From Thalassobius sp. Cn5-15 (lineage in GTDB: Bacteria > Pseudomonadota > Alphaproteobacteria > Rhodobacterales > Rhodobacteraceae), in NCBI RefSeq assembly GCF_022347685.1, contig NZ_JAKRGF010000001.1:124001-188000 (forward strand): a stretch of 64,000 nt of DNA, given 5' to 3'. Both the position numbers and the translations under genes were made by a program. Positions 15,971-24,692 of this stretch are shown here, piece after piece. The notes under the pieces are model-generated. The model was not told the origin of the DNA. It was given only the letters and a program-made list of their open reading frames with translations, and made no database searches. Numbering within the stretch: position 1 is the stretch's first letter; each line of letters starts with the position of its first letter.

Positions 15971-17572
15971 ATGGGACGTTTTCTCGTTTTTTCAATCGTC
16001 GTGGCGCTGACGGCGCTGTCACTCTTGGCGGCGATCTTCAATGTGTGGTTCCTGCTGCCGTTCCTGTTTTTTGCCTTCCTGAGTATTCTTGGGGTGCATG
16101 ATCTGATGCAGGCGCGCCATGCGGTGCTGCGCAACTATCCGGTCATCGGCCATATGCGGTTCCTGTTCGAAGGGATCCGCCCCGAGATTCGCCAATACCT
16201 GATCGAAAGCGATCAGGACGAAGAACCATTTTCGCGCGATGCCCGTTCGCTGATTTACCAACGCGCCAAAGGGGTCGAGGATAAACGCGCCTTTGGCACC
16301 CGCCAGCGCGTTTATGATTCAGGCTATCAGTGGATCACGCACTCGGTCGCACCTAAGGACATCAAGGATGAGGATTTCCGCATCACCGTCGGCGGGCCGG
16401 AATGCAAACAGCCCTATGAGGCGTCGATCTACAACATCTCTGGCATGAGTTTTGGCGCGCTATCGCCGAATGCCATTCTGGCGCTGAACACCGGTGCAAA
16501 GAAGGGCGGCTTTGCCCATACCACCGGCGAAGGCGGAATCAGTCGGTACCACAAAGAAGGTGGCGGCGATCTGATTTATCAGATCGGGTCGGGCTATTTC
16601 GGTTGCCGCACTGAAGAAGGGCGCTTTGACCCTGATAAATTCACCAAGGTTGTGGCCAACCCGCAAGTGAAGATGATCGAGGTGAAGCTCAGTCAGGGCG
16701 CCAAACCGGGTCACGGCGGCGTTCTGCCCGCGGCCAAGATCACGCCAGAGATTGCCGAGGCACGCGATGTCCCGATGGGCAAGGACTGCGTGTCGCCCGC
16801 GCGTCACCCCGAATTTGAAACCCCGATTGAGCTGTGTCAGTTCATCGCCCGCCTGCGCGATCTGTCCGGGGGCAAGCCGGTGGGGTTGAAGATGTGTATC
16901 GGCCACCGTCGGGAATTTATGTGTCTGGTGAAGGCGATGCTGGAAACAGATATTGTGCCCGATTTTATCGTGATCGACGGCAAAGAGGGCGGGACAGGTG
17001 CCGCGCCAGTGGAATTTGCTGATCACCTCGGCATGCCGCTGACAGAGGGTCTGACGTTTGCCCACAACACCCTGCGCGGGGTGAACCTGCGCCACCGCCT
17101 GAAAATCGGCGCCTCGGGTAAGATCGTGTCAGCCTTTGATCTGGCCCGTATCATTGCGCTGGGGGCAGATTGGGCGAATTCGGCCCGTGGCTACATGTTC
17201 TCTATCGGCTGTATTCAGGCGCAGGCTTGCCACACCAACCACTGTCCCGTGGGTGTCGCCACGCAGGATCCGCTACGGGCACGGGCGCTGAACGTGCCGA
17301 CGAAATCGGAACGGGTCTACCGTTTCCACAAAAACACCATGCATGCGCTGGCCGAAATGACCGGTGCGGCGGGTCTGGAACATCCCAGTGAATTTCTGCC
17401 CCACCACCTGCTGATCCGCGAAAAGGACGGCGATATGAAGACAGGCCATGAGGTTTATCCCTACCTGCCGCAGGGCTTCCTGTTGCGGAACGAGGATGTG
17501 GGCGGTGGCTACATGAAGCGCTGGGAACGCGCCCGCGCCGAAAGCTTCGCGCCGGTGGATTACATCCCGTGA
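15971..17572 (+). CDS. FMN-binding glutamate synthase family protein
   Basis: A 533-residue protein with two N-terminal membrane helices (about residues 1-50), then a GltB-like (beta/alpha)8 barrel. FMN-site elements are visible (NISGMSFGALSPNAI, GAKKGGFAHTTGEGGIS, IDGKEGGTGAAP), as is a cysteine cluster SIGCIQAQACHTNHCPVGVAT (about residue 410) of the type that binds 3Fe-4S in glutamate synthase. It lacks the glutaminase domain and so may use free ammonia or act on another substrate. ATG 15971 was preferred to GTG 15968 for its spacing to AAAGGA. A strong terminator follows. Confidence 0.92.
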   Translation: MGRFLVFSIVVALTALSLLAAIFNVWFLLPFLFFAFLSILGVHDLMQARHAVLRNYPVIGHMRFLFEGIRPEIRQYLIESDQDEEPFSRDARSLIYQRAKGVEDKRAFGTRQRVYDSGYQWITHSVAPKDIKDEDFRITVGGPECKQPYEASIYNISGMSFGALSPNAILALNTGAKKGGFAHTTGEGGISRYHKEGGGDLIYQIGSGYFGCRTEEGRFDPDKFTKVVANPQVKMIEVKLSQGAKPGHGGVLPAAKITPEIAEARDVPMGKDCVSPARHPEFETPIELCQFIARLRDLSGGKPVGLKMCIGHRREFMCLVKAMLETDIVPDFIVIDGKEGGTGAAPVEFADHLGMPLTEGLTFAHNTLRGVNLRHRLKIGASGKIVSAFDLARIIALGADWANSARGYMFSIGCIQAQACHTNHCPVGVATQDPLRARALNVPTKSERVYRFHKNTMHALAEMTGAAGLEHPSEFLPHHLLIREKDGDMKTGHEVYPYLPQGFLLRNEDVGGGYMKRWERARAESFAPVDYIP

Positions 17573-17597
17573 GGATTTTGCGAGTTTAAGACATCAG

Positions 17598-17627
17598 AAC
17601 GCCCGCCAATCGGTGGGCGTTTTTTTT
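17598..17627 (+). terminator. Intrinsic terminator
   Basis: AACGCCCGCC (17598-17607) pairs with GGTGGGCGTT (17612-17621), including one wobble, and is followed by a T8 tract. It ends the glutamate-synthase-like transcript. Confidence 0.92.
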
Positions 17628-17637
17628 GGGCGCGAGG

Positions 17638-17761
17638 CGCGCCTGACCTTGGGGAGGCGCTTGAAAACCTTTGTGACTTGAAAGGGCGCTCAACAAGAAA
17701 TGTCTTGCGTTAGTAGTAATGACATCGCAAATGCGCCTTCCCGGGGGGAAGGTCAGGCGCG
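17638..17761. repeat. Inverted-repeat intergenic element, family A copy 1
   Basis: Outer arms CGCGCCTGACCTT (17638-17650) and AAGGTCAGGCGCG (17749-17761) are exact reverse complements. Inner arms GGGGAGGCGC (17651-17660) and GCGCCTTCCC (17733-17742) pair imperfectly. A 20-nt left-end module (17639-17658) recurs at 49405-49424 with one mismatch. Confidence 0.6.
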
Positions 17762-17780
17762 GCTCGGGCTGACGCCCGAG

Positions 17781-18113
17781 CTATTTTATCTCACCCTGCT
17801 GCAGTTCGATCACTTGGCTCAGCTTGCCGGTGTCGCGGCTGTAGATCAGCACGCGGTCATCTTCTGTCACCACCGCCTGCCAGCGCTTGGTCTGGGTGTA
17901 GGCCTCGGCGCGCACACCGTCGGGCAGCACCAGCGTTTCAGGGAAATCCAAGGATTTATCGTTGAAGCGGATGACAATCACCGCGATCAGCACTAAAAGC
18001 CCGACAATCATCGTGCCCGTCAGCCCTGTGACCAACAGGCGCAGGACCTTCAGGTCTGCCGGCAGCTCTGCCGCGGGTGTCTCGTTTGTCTCTGGCTCTT
18101 GGGGGTTATCCAT
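17781..18113 (-). CDS. DUF6476-like single-span membrane protein
   Basis: A 110-residue protein with an acidic Pro/Glu N-terminus, one transmembrane helix (about residues 30-52, VTGLTGTMIVGLLVLIAVIV) and a C-terminal domain that may face the periplasm (LPDGVRAEAYTQTKRWQAVVTEDDRVLIYSRDTGK). I recall this as a Rhodobacteraceae family of unknown function (DUF6476). ATG 18113 on the minus strand overlaps ATG 18112 of the divergent pseudouridine synthase gene within one CATG. A hairpin (17762-17780) follows the stop codon. Confidence 0.75.
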   Translation of the reverse strand: MDNPQEPETNETPAAELPADLKVLRLLVTGLTGTMIVGLLVLIAVIVIRFNDKSLDFPETLVLPDGVRAEAYTQTKRWQAVVTEDDRVLIYSRDTGKLSQVIELQQGEIK

Positions 18114-19149
18114 GTCGCTCACGCAGCTTTCCGTCACCATTCAGGCGGACCCGCCCAAACGCCTTGATAAGGCGCTTTCGCGTGATGTGCCAGCCGAAGC
18201 TTCGCTGTCACGCACCCGTCTGGCGAAACTGATGGCTGATGGGATGGTCACCCGCAGTGGTGAGGCGCTGACAGATCCCAAAGGCCGTGTGGCAGAGGGG
18301 GACGTGATCGAGATCCGCATTCCTCAGGCCGAGGACAGCCATATCGGTCCCGAAGACATCCCGCTGGAGGTGATTTTTGAGGATGACGATCTGATCGTCA
18401 TCAATAAACCTGTCGGGATGGTGGTGCACCCGGCCCCTGGCACGCCGTCGGGCACTCTGGTCAATGCGTTGCTGCATCACTGTGGGGACACGCTGTCGGG
18501 TGTGGGGGGATCAAAACGTCCGGGCATTGTGCACCGGATCGACAAGGACACCAGCGGCCTGTTGGTGGTGGCAAAATCTGACAAGGCCCACCACGGTCTG
18601 GCGGCGCAGTTTGAAAAACACACCGTGGAACGGTATTATCAGGCGGTCTGCTACGGTGTGCCGGATGCGAATGACCCGCGCGTGCGCGGCGTCAAAGGTG
18701 TGAACTTTGAGCCGGGAAATATCATGAAAATCACCACCCAGCTGGCGCGGCATAAAACCGACCGCCAGCGTCAGGCGGTGTTGTTTGAAGGCGGGCGTCA
18801 CGCCGTGACCCGCGTGCGCATTGTCGAGGCGTTTGGAACCCCAGAGGTCGCGGCTCTGGTCGAATGCTGGCTGGAAACCGGCCGCACCCACCAGATCCGC
18901 GTGCATCTGTCCCATGCAGGCCATTCGCTGATTGGTGATCAGACCTATGGTGGGCGGCGCAAACTGTCGGAAAAGACGCTGGGCATTCGTGGTGTCACCG
19001 CGGCCAAAGATTTCCCCCGTCAGGCGCTGCATGCGGCTGTGTTGGGCTTTGTGCATCCGGTGACCAGTGAGGAAATGCGCTTTGAAGCGCCGCTGCCCAG
19101 TGACATGAGCAAACTGATCGAGGCAATGCGGGCTGGCCCGAAGGGCTGA
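18112..19149 (+). CDS. RluA-family 23S rRNA pseudouridine synthase (RluD-like)
   Basis: A 345-residue enzyme: an N-terminal S4 RNA-binding domain (about residues 15-80, RLDKALSRDVPAEASLSRTRLAKLMADG) and a catalytic domain with HRIDKDTSGLLVVAK (catalytic Asp about 145). The family isomerises uridines in 23S rRNA; RluD acts at 1911/1915/1917 in E. coli. The substrate site is inferred. ATG 18112 gives the expected N-terminus for the family, and upstream sequence codes for the divergent gene instead. There is no room for a conventional 5' leader free of the other gene. Confidence 0.88.
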   Translation: MSLTQLSVTIQADPPKRLDKALSRDVPAEASLSRTRLAKLMADGMVTRSGEALTDPKGRVAEGDVIEIRIPQAEDSHIGPEDIPLEVIFEDDDLIVINKPVGMVVHPAPGTPSGTLVNALLHHCGDTLSGVGGSKRPGIVHRIDKDTSGLLVVAKSDKAHHGLAAQFEKHTVERYYQAVCYGVPDANDPRVRGVKGVNFEPGNIMKITTQLARHKTDRQRQAVLFEGGRHAVTRVRIVEAFGTPEVAALVECWLETGRTHQIRVHLSHAGHSLIGDQTYGGRRKLSEKTLGIRGVTAAKDFPRQALHAAVLGFVHPVTSEEMRFEAPLPSDMSKLIEAMRAGPKG

Positions 19150-19184
19150 AGCGTTTGAAGGAAATAGAGGCTAAGGGGAGATCC

Positions 19185-19814
19185 TTAGCCGACAAAACCG
19201 AAATCTTTCAGCCCGTCCAGCACGAACTGCACTGACAGTGCCGCCAGCAGCATGCCCAACAGGCGGGTCACAACAGTGATGCCTGTCTTGCCCAATGCGG
19301 TTTCCAGCAGTTCTGCGCTGTAAAACAGCACCAGCGTGATGATCAGCACCAGAGACATGATGGTCAGCGTCGACACCAGACCGGCCCAACCGGGGATCTG
19401 ACCAGACAGCAGGATCACCGTGGCAATCGCACCGGGCCCAGAAATCAGCGGCATGGCGAGGGGGAAGACCGAAGGATCATCGGTATGATCATCCTCTTCG
19501 GCCTGCTCTGCCTGATCCTCCCGCCGTTTGGTGCGGCGTTGAAATAGCATGTCCAGCGCGGTCAGGAACAACAGTATGCCACCGGCAATGCGGAACGCAG
19601 GCATCGATATACCGACAAAGCCCAGAACCGCCTCACCCCCAAGAGCAAAGAGCGACAGCAGCGTGCCGGCAATCAAACAGGCGCGCAGCCCGATGGCGCG
19701 GCGTTTGGCGCGTGGCATCCCGTGGGTCAGCGCGATGAAGATCGGCGCCAGACCGATCGGGTCCATGATCACAAACAGGGTGACAAAACCGGTGATGAAA
19801 AAGGCGCTGTCCAT
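19185..19814 (-). CDS. MarC-family integral membrane protein
   Basis: A 209-residue protein with six predicted membrane helices and the family motifs DPIGLAPIFIALT (about residues 18-30) and MPLISGPGAIATVI (about 110). MarC proteins are inner-membrane proteins of unclear function; an early link to antibiotic resistance was withdrawn. A cytoplasmic Glu/Asp-rich loop (about residues 83-101) separates the halves. ATG 19814 is preferred to TTG 19826 and has GAGG about 8 nt upstream. Confidence 0.9.
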   Translation of the reverse strand: MDSAFFITGFVTLFVIMDPIGLAPIFIALTHGMPRAKRRAIGLRACLIAGTLLSLFALGGEAVLGFVGISMPAFRIAGGILLFLTALDMLFQRRTKRREDQAEQAEEDDHTDDPSVFPLAMPLISGPGAIATVILLSGQIPGWAGLVSTLTIMSLVLIITLVLFYSAELLETALGKTGITVVTRLLGMLLAALSVQFVLDGLKDFGFVG

Positions 19815-19910
19815 AAGTGTCCTCAAAGGCCGATGGGCGGGGTTCGACGAAGATGACGTAAGGGAGGTGCAGATGCAAAGGCAAAATGCCCCAGCGACCT
19901 AACCCAACCT

Positions 19911-21764
19911 TTATCCCTGCGTCTCTGCTGCCTCCAGCCGTTCCAGTGCTTCCATCCACAGCTCCTCGGCGCGGTCCATCGCATCCTTCAGTTCGGCGTA
20001 TTTCTTCTGCAACATGACAGCTTCGTCTTTACGATCAGTAAACAACGACGGGTCGGCCAGCCGCTCCTGCAGTTTTGCTTCCATCGCCTGTAGCTTCTCG
20101 ATCCGCTCTTCGCCTTTACGGGCCTCTGCGCGCAGGGCTAGGATTTGATCGCGGTTGGCGCGTTTGGGGGCTACGGGTTTGGGCTTTTCGGCCTTAGGCG
20201 GGGTGTCTGCGGCCAGCAGCATCTTGCGATAGGCCTGCAGATCCTCCTCATAAGGGGTCACAGCACCGTCTTTGACCAGCCACAGGCGATCCGCGACCAT
20301 CGACAGCAGATGCATATCGTGGCTGACCAGCACCACCGCACCGCCATAGGCGCTGAGCGCCTCCACCAACGCCTCACGGCTCTCGATATCCAGGTGGTTG
20401 GTCGGTTCATCAAGGATCAACAGCTGCGGCGCGGGCAGGGTGGCCAGCAGCAGCGACAGCCGCGCCTTTTGTCCGCCAGACAGACGCCCGACCTCGGTTT
20501 CTGCCTGTTCGGCCATCAGGCCAAAGCCCGCCAGTTTCGCCCGCAACTTGCTGGGATGTTGCCCCGGAAGTTCCCGTTGCAGGTGCTGCAGCGGCGTTTC
20601 ATCGACGTGCAGTTCATCCACCTGATGCTGGGCAAAAAAGCCGATGCGCAGCTTGCCGGATCGGTTGATCCCGCCCTCCAGCACCTCCAGCCGGTCAGAC
20701 AGCAGCTTGGCCAGTGTGGATTTGCCCTGACCGTTTTTGCCCAACAGCGCGATCCGGTCGTCCTGATCAATGCGCAGGTTCAGCCGCCGCAGCACTGGCG
20801 TGCCATCATAGCCGACGCTGGCATCCTGTGTGGAAATAATCGGCGGTGACAGGGGTTCGGGGTCGGGGAAGGTAAAGACCGTGCGCGCCGCATCTTCGGG
20901 TGCGCGGATGGTTTCCATCTTTTCCAGCATCTTCACCCGGCTTTGCGCCTGTTTGGCCTTGCTGGCTTTGGCCTTGAAGCGATCGACGAAGCTTTGCAAA
21001 TGGGCGCGCTGCGCCTCTTGTTTCTTGGCGGCAGCGGATTGTACCGCACGCTGCGCTGCACGCTGCGCGGCGAATTGATCATAGGGGCCAGTGTAATAGG
21101 TCAGCTGGCGCCCCTCCAGATGCAGGATCGACCCGACTGCGCGATTGAGAAGGTCGCGATCGTGGCTGATGATCAGCACCGTATGGGGATATTTCGTCAG
21201 GTAGTTTTCCAGCCACAACGCCCCCTCAAGGTCGAGGTAGTTGGTTGGTTCATCCAGCAGCAAGAGGTCAGGTTCGGCAAACAGCACCGCAGCCAGCGCC
21301 ACCCGCATCCGCCAGCCACCAGAAAAGGCCGAACACGGCATGCGCTGCTCGTCCGCATCAAAGCCAAGGCCGCGCAGGATGTTGCTGGCGCGCGCCTCTG
21401 CCGACCAGGCGTCAATATCGGCCAGCCGCGTCTGCACCTCAGCGATGCGGGCAGGATCGGTGGCGGTTTCTGCCTCTGCCATCAGGGCGGCGCGTTCGGT
21501 GTCGGCGGCCAGAACCGTGTCGATCAGCGACACCTCATTGCCCGGCACCTCCTGTGCAACACCGCCGATGCGCGCCCGCGAGGGCAGGTCAATCGATCCG
21601 CCATCCAGATGCAGATCGCCGCGTATCAGTTTGAAAAGCGTTGTTTTCCCCGCCCCATTGCGGCCAATCAGGCCGACCTTATGGCCGGTGGGAATTGTGG
21701 CGCTGGCCCCTTCAAACAGGGGGCGGCCTTCGATGGAATAGCTGATGTCTTGGATCCGTAGCAT
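19911..21764 (-). CDS. ABC-F family ATPase
   Basis: A 617-residue soluble protein with two ABC domains and no membrane segments. Domain 1 has Walker A GLIGRNGAGKTT and signature SGGWRMRV followed by LLLLDEPTNYLDLEG. Domain 2 has Walker A GKNGQGKST and LSGGQKARL followed by ILDEPTNHLDIES. A linker rich in Ala/Gln/Lys lies between, and a C-terminal coiled coil (about 540-617) resembles YheS/Uup. ABC-F proteins act on the ribosome, in translation quality control or antibiotic protection. I start it at ATG 21764 (MLRIQDISYS). Confidence 0.93.
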   Translation of the reverse strand: MLRIQDISYSIEGRPLFEGASATIPTGHKVGLIGRNGAGKTTLFKLIRGDLHLDGGSIDLPSRARIGGVAQEVPGNEVSLIDTVLAADTERAALMAEAETATDPARIAEVQTRLADIDAWSAEARASNILRGLGFDADEQRMPCSAFSGGWRMRVALAAVLFAEPDLLLLDEPTNYLDLEGALWLENYLTKYPHTVLIISHDRDLLNRAVGSILHLEGRQLTYYTGPYDQFAAQRAAQRAVQSAAAKKQEAQRAHLQSFVDRFKAKASKAKQAQSRVKMLEKMETIRAPEDAARTVFTFPDPEPLSPPIISTQDASVGYDGTPVLRRLNLRIDQDDRIALLGKNGQGKSTLAKLLSDRLEVLEGGINRSGKLRIGFFAQHQVDELHVDETPLQHLQRELPGQHPSKLRAKLAGFGLMAEQAETEVGRLSGGQKARLSLLLATLPAPQLLILDEPTNHLDIESREALVEALSAYGGAVVLVSHDMHLLSMVADRLWLVKDGAVTPYEEDLQAYRKMLLAADTPPKAEKPKPVAPKRANRDQILALRAEARKGEERIEKLQAMEAKLQERLADPSLFTDRKDEAVMLQKKYAELKDAMDRAEELWMEALERLEAAETQG

Positions 21765-22024
21765 AAAGGGCCAAGTGCCAGAGAGAGACGGCCAAGTCAA
21801 TCTGTGCAGGGCTGTGCAGAGATGCGCAAATTGGGCAGAGAAAGTGATATCAGACAACTCAAAACGCGCCGTCGGCCTGTTTGATGTGTTTTACTGCTTT
21901 TGAGTGTGTGTCGCCCCTTGCACCGCCCCAATCTGGCGCATAGCAGAAATAGAGCGCATCCTCAGCCTAACCGATTTTCACCATAGCCAGGGTGGTGTGC
22001 CCTTTCAAAGGATCCGGACCAAGA

Positions 22025-23206
22025 ATGTCGCCAAGCCTCCGCAAACCGCATCTGTTGACGCTGATCCTGCTGACCTCTCTGTCGGTGATGTCGCTCAACA
22101 TCCTGCTGCCCTCGCTGGGGGGGATCGCGGCGGATTTTGGTGTCAGCTACACGTTTGCGTCGTTGTCTGTTTCTGGGTTCCTGCTGGTTTCGGCGGTTTT
22201 GCAGATGATAATGGGGCCGCTGTCTGATCGTTTCGGGCGCCGTCCGGTGGTGTTGTGGGGGACGGCAGTGTTTTCGTTGGCCTCCCTTGGCTGTGCGCTG
22301 GCTGGCGATATCTGGACCTTTCTGCTGTTCCGTTTGGGACAGGGGGGCATTGTGGCGGGCATGGTGTTGTCCCGCGCGGTGGTCCGCGATGTCTACCCGC
22401 CGCAGGAGGCTGCCCGTCGCATTGCCCAGATTGGGGCCGCGATTGCACTGGCACCGCTGCTGGCACCGGCGCTGGGGGGCGTTTTGGACAGTTTCTTTGG
22501 CTGGCGGTCGGTGTTTTATCTGCTGGCGCTTGTGGGGGCGGGTGTCTTTGCGCTCAGCTGGTATGATCTGACAGAGACGAACATCAGCCGACAGGCCAGT
22601 TTCGCAGCGCAGTTTCGCGCCTATCCTCAGCTGCTGCGCTCTGGTGCGTTCTGGGCCTATAGCGGCATTCTGGTGTTCGCATTGGGCGGTTTTTACGCCT
22701 ACCTCGTCGGTGCGCCGGTGGTGGGCGAAGGCATCTTTGGCATGAACACCACGATGGTGGGCTTGCTGATGGGGGCCACGGCAGTTGGGTTTTTACTGGG
22801 CAGTTTGGTCAACGCGCGGCTGGCGGCCTGGATCGGTGCGTGGCGGATGATGCTATTGGGGCGCTGCCTGTCGTTGCTGGGCTGTCTCAGCGCAGCGGCG
22901 CTGCTGGCGTTCTGGGTGGTGCATCCGTGTGTGATTTTTCTGGGCGCGATCTGCCTTGGTCTTGGCAATGGGCTGACCTTGCCGGGGGCCAATGTGGGCG
23001 TGATGAACGTGGCGCCGCATCTGGCCGGTTCTGCCTCTGGCCTGTCTGGCGCGTTGGGCGTTGTGGTGGGGGCGGTTCTGACGCCTGTGGTGTCGACGCT
23101 GTCGGATGGGCCTGATGGGGCGGCTATGCTGATGCTGTCGATGGCCGCCTGTGGTGCGGTGGCGCTGATCTGCACGCTGCTGATCCCGCGCGCCGCGCGC
23201 CAATAA
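22025..23206 (+). CDS. Bcr/CflA-family MFS drug exporter
   Basis: A 393-residue protein with 12 predicted membrane helices. The MFS motif between helices 2 and 3 is visible (GPLSDRFGRRPV, about residue 64), as is the drug:H+ antiporter-1 motif region RLGQGGIVAGMVLSRAVVRD (about 105). The family exports bicyclomycin, chloramphenicol, sulfonamides or other small molecules by proton antiport. No regulator is adjacent and the real substrate is unknown. ATG 22025 has AAAGGA about 12 nt upstream. Confidence 0.9.
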   Translation: MSPSLRKPHLLTLILLTSLSVMSLNILLPSLGGIAADFGVSYTFASLSVSGFLLVSAVLQMIMGPLSDRFGRRPVVLWGTAVFSLASLGCALAGDIWTFLLFRLGQGGIVAGMVLSRAVVRDVYPPQEAARRIAQIGAAIALAPLLAPALGGVLDSFFGWRSVFYLLALVGAGVFALSWYDLTETNISRQASFAAQFRAYPQLLRSGAFWAYSGILVFALGGFYAYLVGAPVVGEGIFGMNTTMVGLLMGATAVGFLLGSLVNARLAAWIGAWRMMLLGRCLSLLGCLSAAALLAFWVVHPCVIFLGAICLGLGNGLTLPGANVGVMNVAPHLAGSASGLSGALGVVVGAVLTPVVSTLSDGPDGAAMLMLSMAACGAVALICTLLIPRAARQ

Positions 23207-23359
23207 CGCAGTTGTGCGCATCCGCTTGACCTTTGGGCACCATCAAGCGGCGCCTCAGGCAATCAACAGGCTTTTCAAACGCCTGCCGCCGTGTTAGCAG
23301 GCGCGAGAATTGAATTGGCCGGACGTGGTGTCTGGTCTTTGACCTTTGAGGATATCCCG

Positions 23360-23782
23360 ATGGCTGTACAGCGCACTTTCTCGATCATCAAACCCGACGC
23401 AACCAAACGCAACCTGACCGGCGCGATCAACGCCAAACTGGAAGCCGCTGGCCTGCGCATCGTCGCCCAGAAGCGCATCCACCTGACCAAAGCCCAAGCT
23501 GGCGTTTTCTACGCTGTGCACGCTGAGCGTCCCTTCTACGACGAACTGTGCGAATTCATGGCGTCTGAGCCGATCGTTGTTCAGGTTCTGGAAGGCGAAG
23601 ACGCCATCGCGAAAAACCGCGAAGTTATGGGCGCAACCAACCCTGCCGAAGCGGCCGAAGGCACCATCCGTAAAGAGTTCGCCCTGTCGATCGGCGAAAA
23701 CTCGGTTCACGGTTCCGACGCAGCCGAAACCGCAGCAGTTGAAATCGCATACTTCTTCTCCGGTCTGGAACTGGTAGGCTAA
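23360..23782 (+). CDS. ndk: Nucleoside diphosphate kinase
   Basis: A 140-residue enzyme that equilibrates nucleoside di- and triphosphates with ATP through a phosphohistidine. The catalytic His117 is in ENSVHGSD and the nucleotide-binding N-terminus is [14 protein letters not shown]. The length and motifs are standard. The codon usage is noticeably optimised (for example AAC, CTG and GTT-rich) compared with neighbours, as expected for a highly expressed gene. It is transcribed alone and followed by an intrinsic terminator. Confidence 0.98.
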   Translation: MAVQRTFSIIKPDATKRNLTGAINAKLEAAGLRIVAQKRIHLTKAQAGVFYAVHAERPFYDELCEFMASEPIVVQVLEGEDAIAKNREVMGATNPAEAAEGTIRKEFALSIGENSVHGSDAAETAAVEIAYFFSGLELVG

Positions 23783-23814
23783 GCCACCGACCCAATCGGT
23801 TGATGAAATCTAGG

Positions 23815-23846
23815 ACGCCCGTGGCCTGATGGTTGCGGGCGTTTTT
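23815..23846 (+). terminator. Intrinsic terminator after ndk
   Basis: ACGCCCG (23815-23821) pairs with CGGGCGT (23836-23842), with an extended inner stem, followed by T5. Confidence 0.85.
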
Positions 23847-23939
23847 CTTTGGCATGACAGGGGTAAACAGGGAACTTGCGGTCTTTCCTAGCGCCTGCGC
23901 TATCGCTACCCTCAGACCCAGGTTTGAGGAGGGCTAGCA

Positions 23940-24692
23940 ATGAACAAAGTGGCACTGGTAACGGGCGCAGCACGCGGTATCGGGTTGGAAACAGCGCGGC
24001 AGTTTCTGGCAGGCGGCTGGTCGGTGGCGCTGATCGATTGGGATGCTGAGGAAGTGCAGACAGCGGTTGCAGACCTCGGCCCGCAGGCGGCGGCGTTTGT
24101 CTGTGATGTGGGTGACCCAGAGGCGGTGCAGGCGATGATTGCGGCGGTGCTGGCGCGGTTCGGGCGGTTGGATGCGCTGGTCAATAACGCAGGTGTGGCA
24201 GAGTTTGGCCCGATTGAAGCGTGCGATTTCGCCATGTGGAAACGGGTGATGGGGACAAATCTTGATGGTGTGTTCCTGTGCACTCAGGCGGCCATGCCTG
24301 CGCTGAAGGAAACACGGGGCGCGGTGGTGAATATCGGGTCTATTTCGGGCCTGCGGGCCTCCACCCTCAGGGTGGCCTATGGCACCTCCAAGGCGGCTGT
24401 TATTCAATTGACAAAACAGCAGGCGGCGGAGCTGGGCGAATATGGCATTCGCGCCAATTGTGTCTGTCCGGGGCCGGTGCGTACCAAATTGGCAATGGCC
24501 GTGCATAGCCCTGAAATCATTGCCGCCTATCACGATGCCATCCCCCTCAACCGCTATGGTAGCGAGGGCGAGATCGCCGGTGTGATCACCTTCCTTTGTA
24601 GTGAGGCGGCCGGTTACGTGACCGGTCAGGTGATCGCGGCTGATGGCGGGTTTGACTCCACCGGTGTTGGCCTGCCGGCGCTGCGCACCTGA
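23940..24692 (+). CDS. SDR-family oxidoreductase
   Basis: A 250-residue classical short-chain dehydrogenase. The cofactor motif is TGAARGIG (residues 8-15), Asp34 after beta-2 (ALIDWD) suggests NAD(H) preference, NNAG is at 82-85, and the catalytic Ser136 (GSISG), Tyr147 and Lys151 (YGTSK) are present. It has the usual C-terminal ITFLCSEAAGYVTGQ segment. The substrate is unknown. Its stop codon overlaps the start of the next gene by one base, so the two are coupled, although no functional link is obvious. GAGG lies 9 nt before the ATG. Confidence 0.9.
   Translation: MNKVALVTGAARGIGLETARQFLAGGWSVALIDWDAEEVQTAVADLGPQAAAFVCDVGDPEAVQAMIAAVLARFGRLDALVNNAGVAEFGPIEACDFAMWKRVMGTNLDGVFLCTQAAMPALKETRGAVVNIGSISGLRASTLRVAYGTSKAAVIQLTKQQAAELGEYGIRANCVCPGPVRTKLAMAVHSPEIIAAYHDAIPLNRYGSEGEIAGVITFLCSEAAGYVTGQVIAADGGFDSTGVGLPALRT

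Noticed and set aside
15741-15971. Possible 76-codon gene upstream of the glutamate-synthase-like gene
   Set aside because: No ribosome site, no family similarity and irregular codon use.
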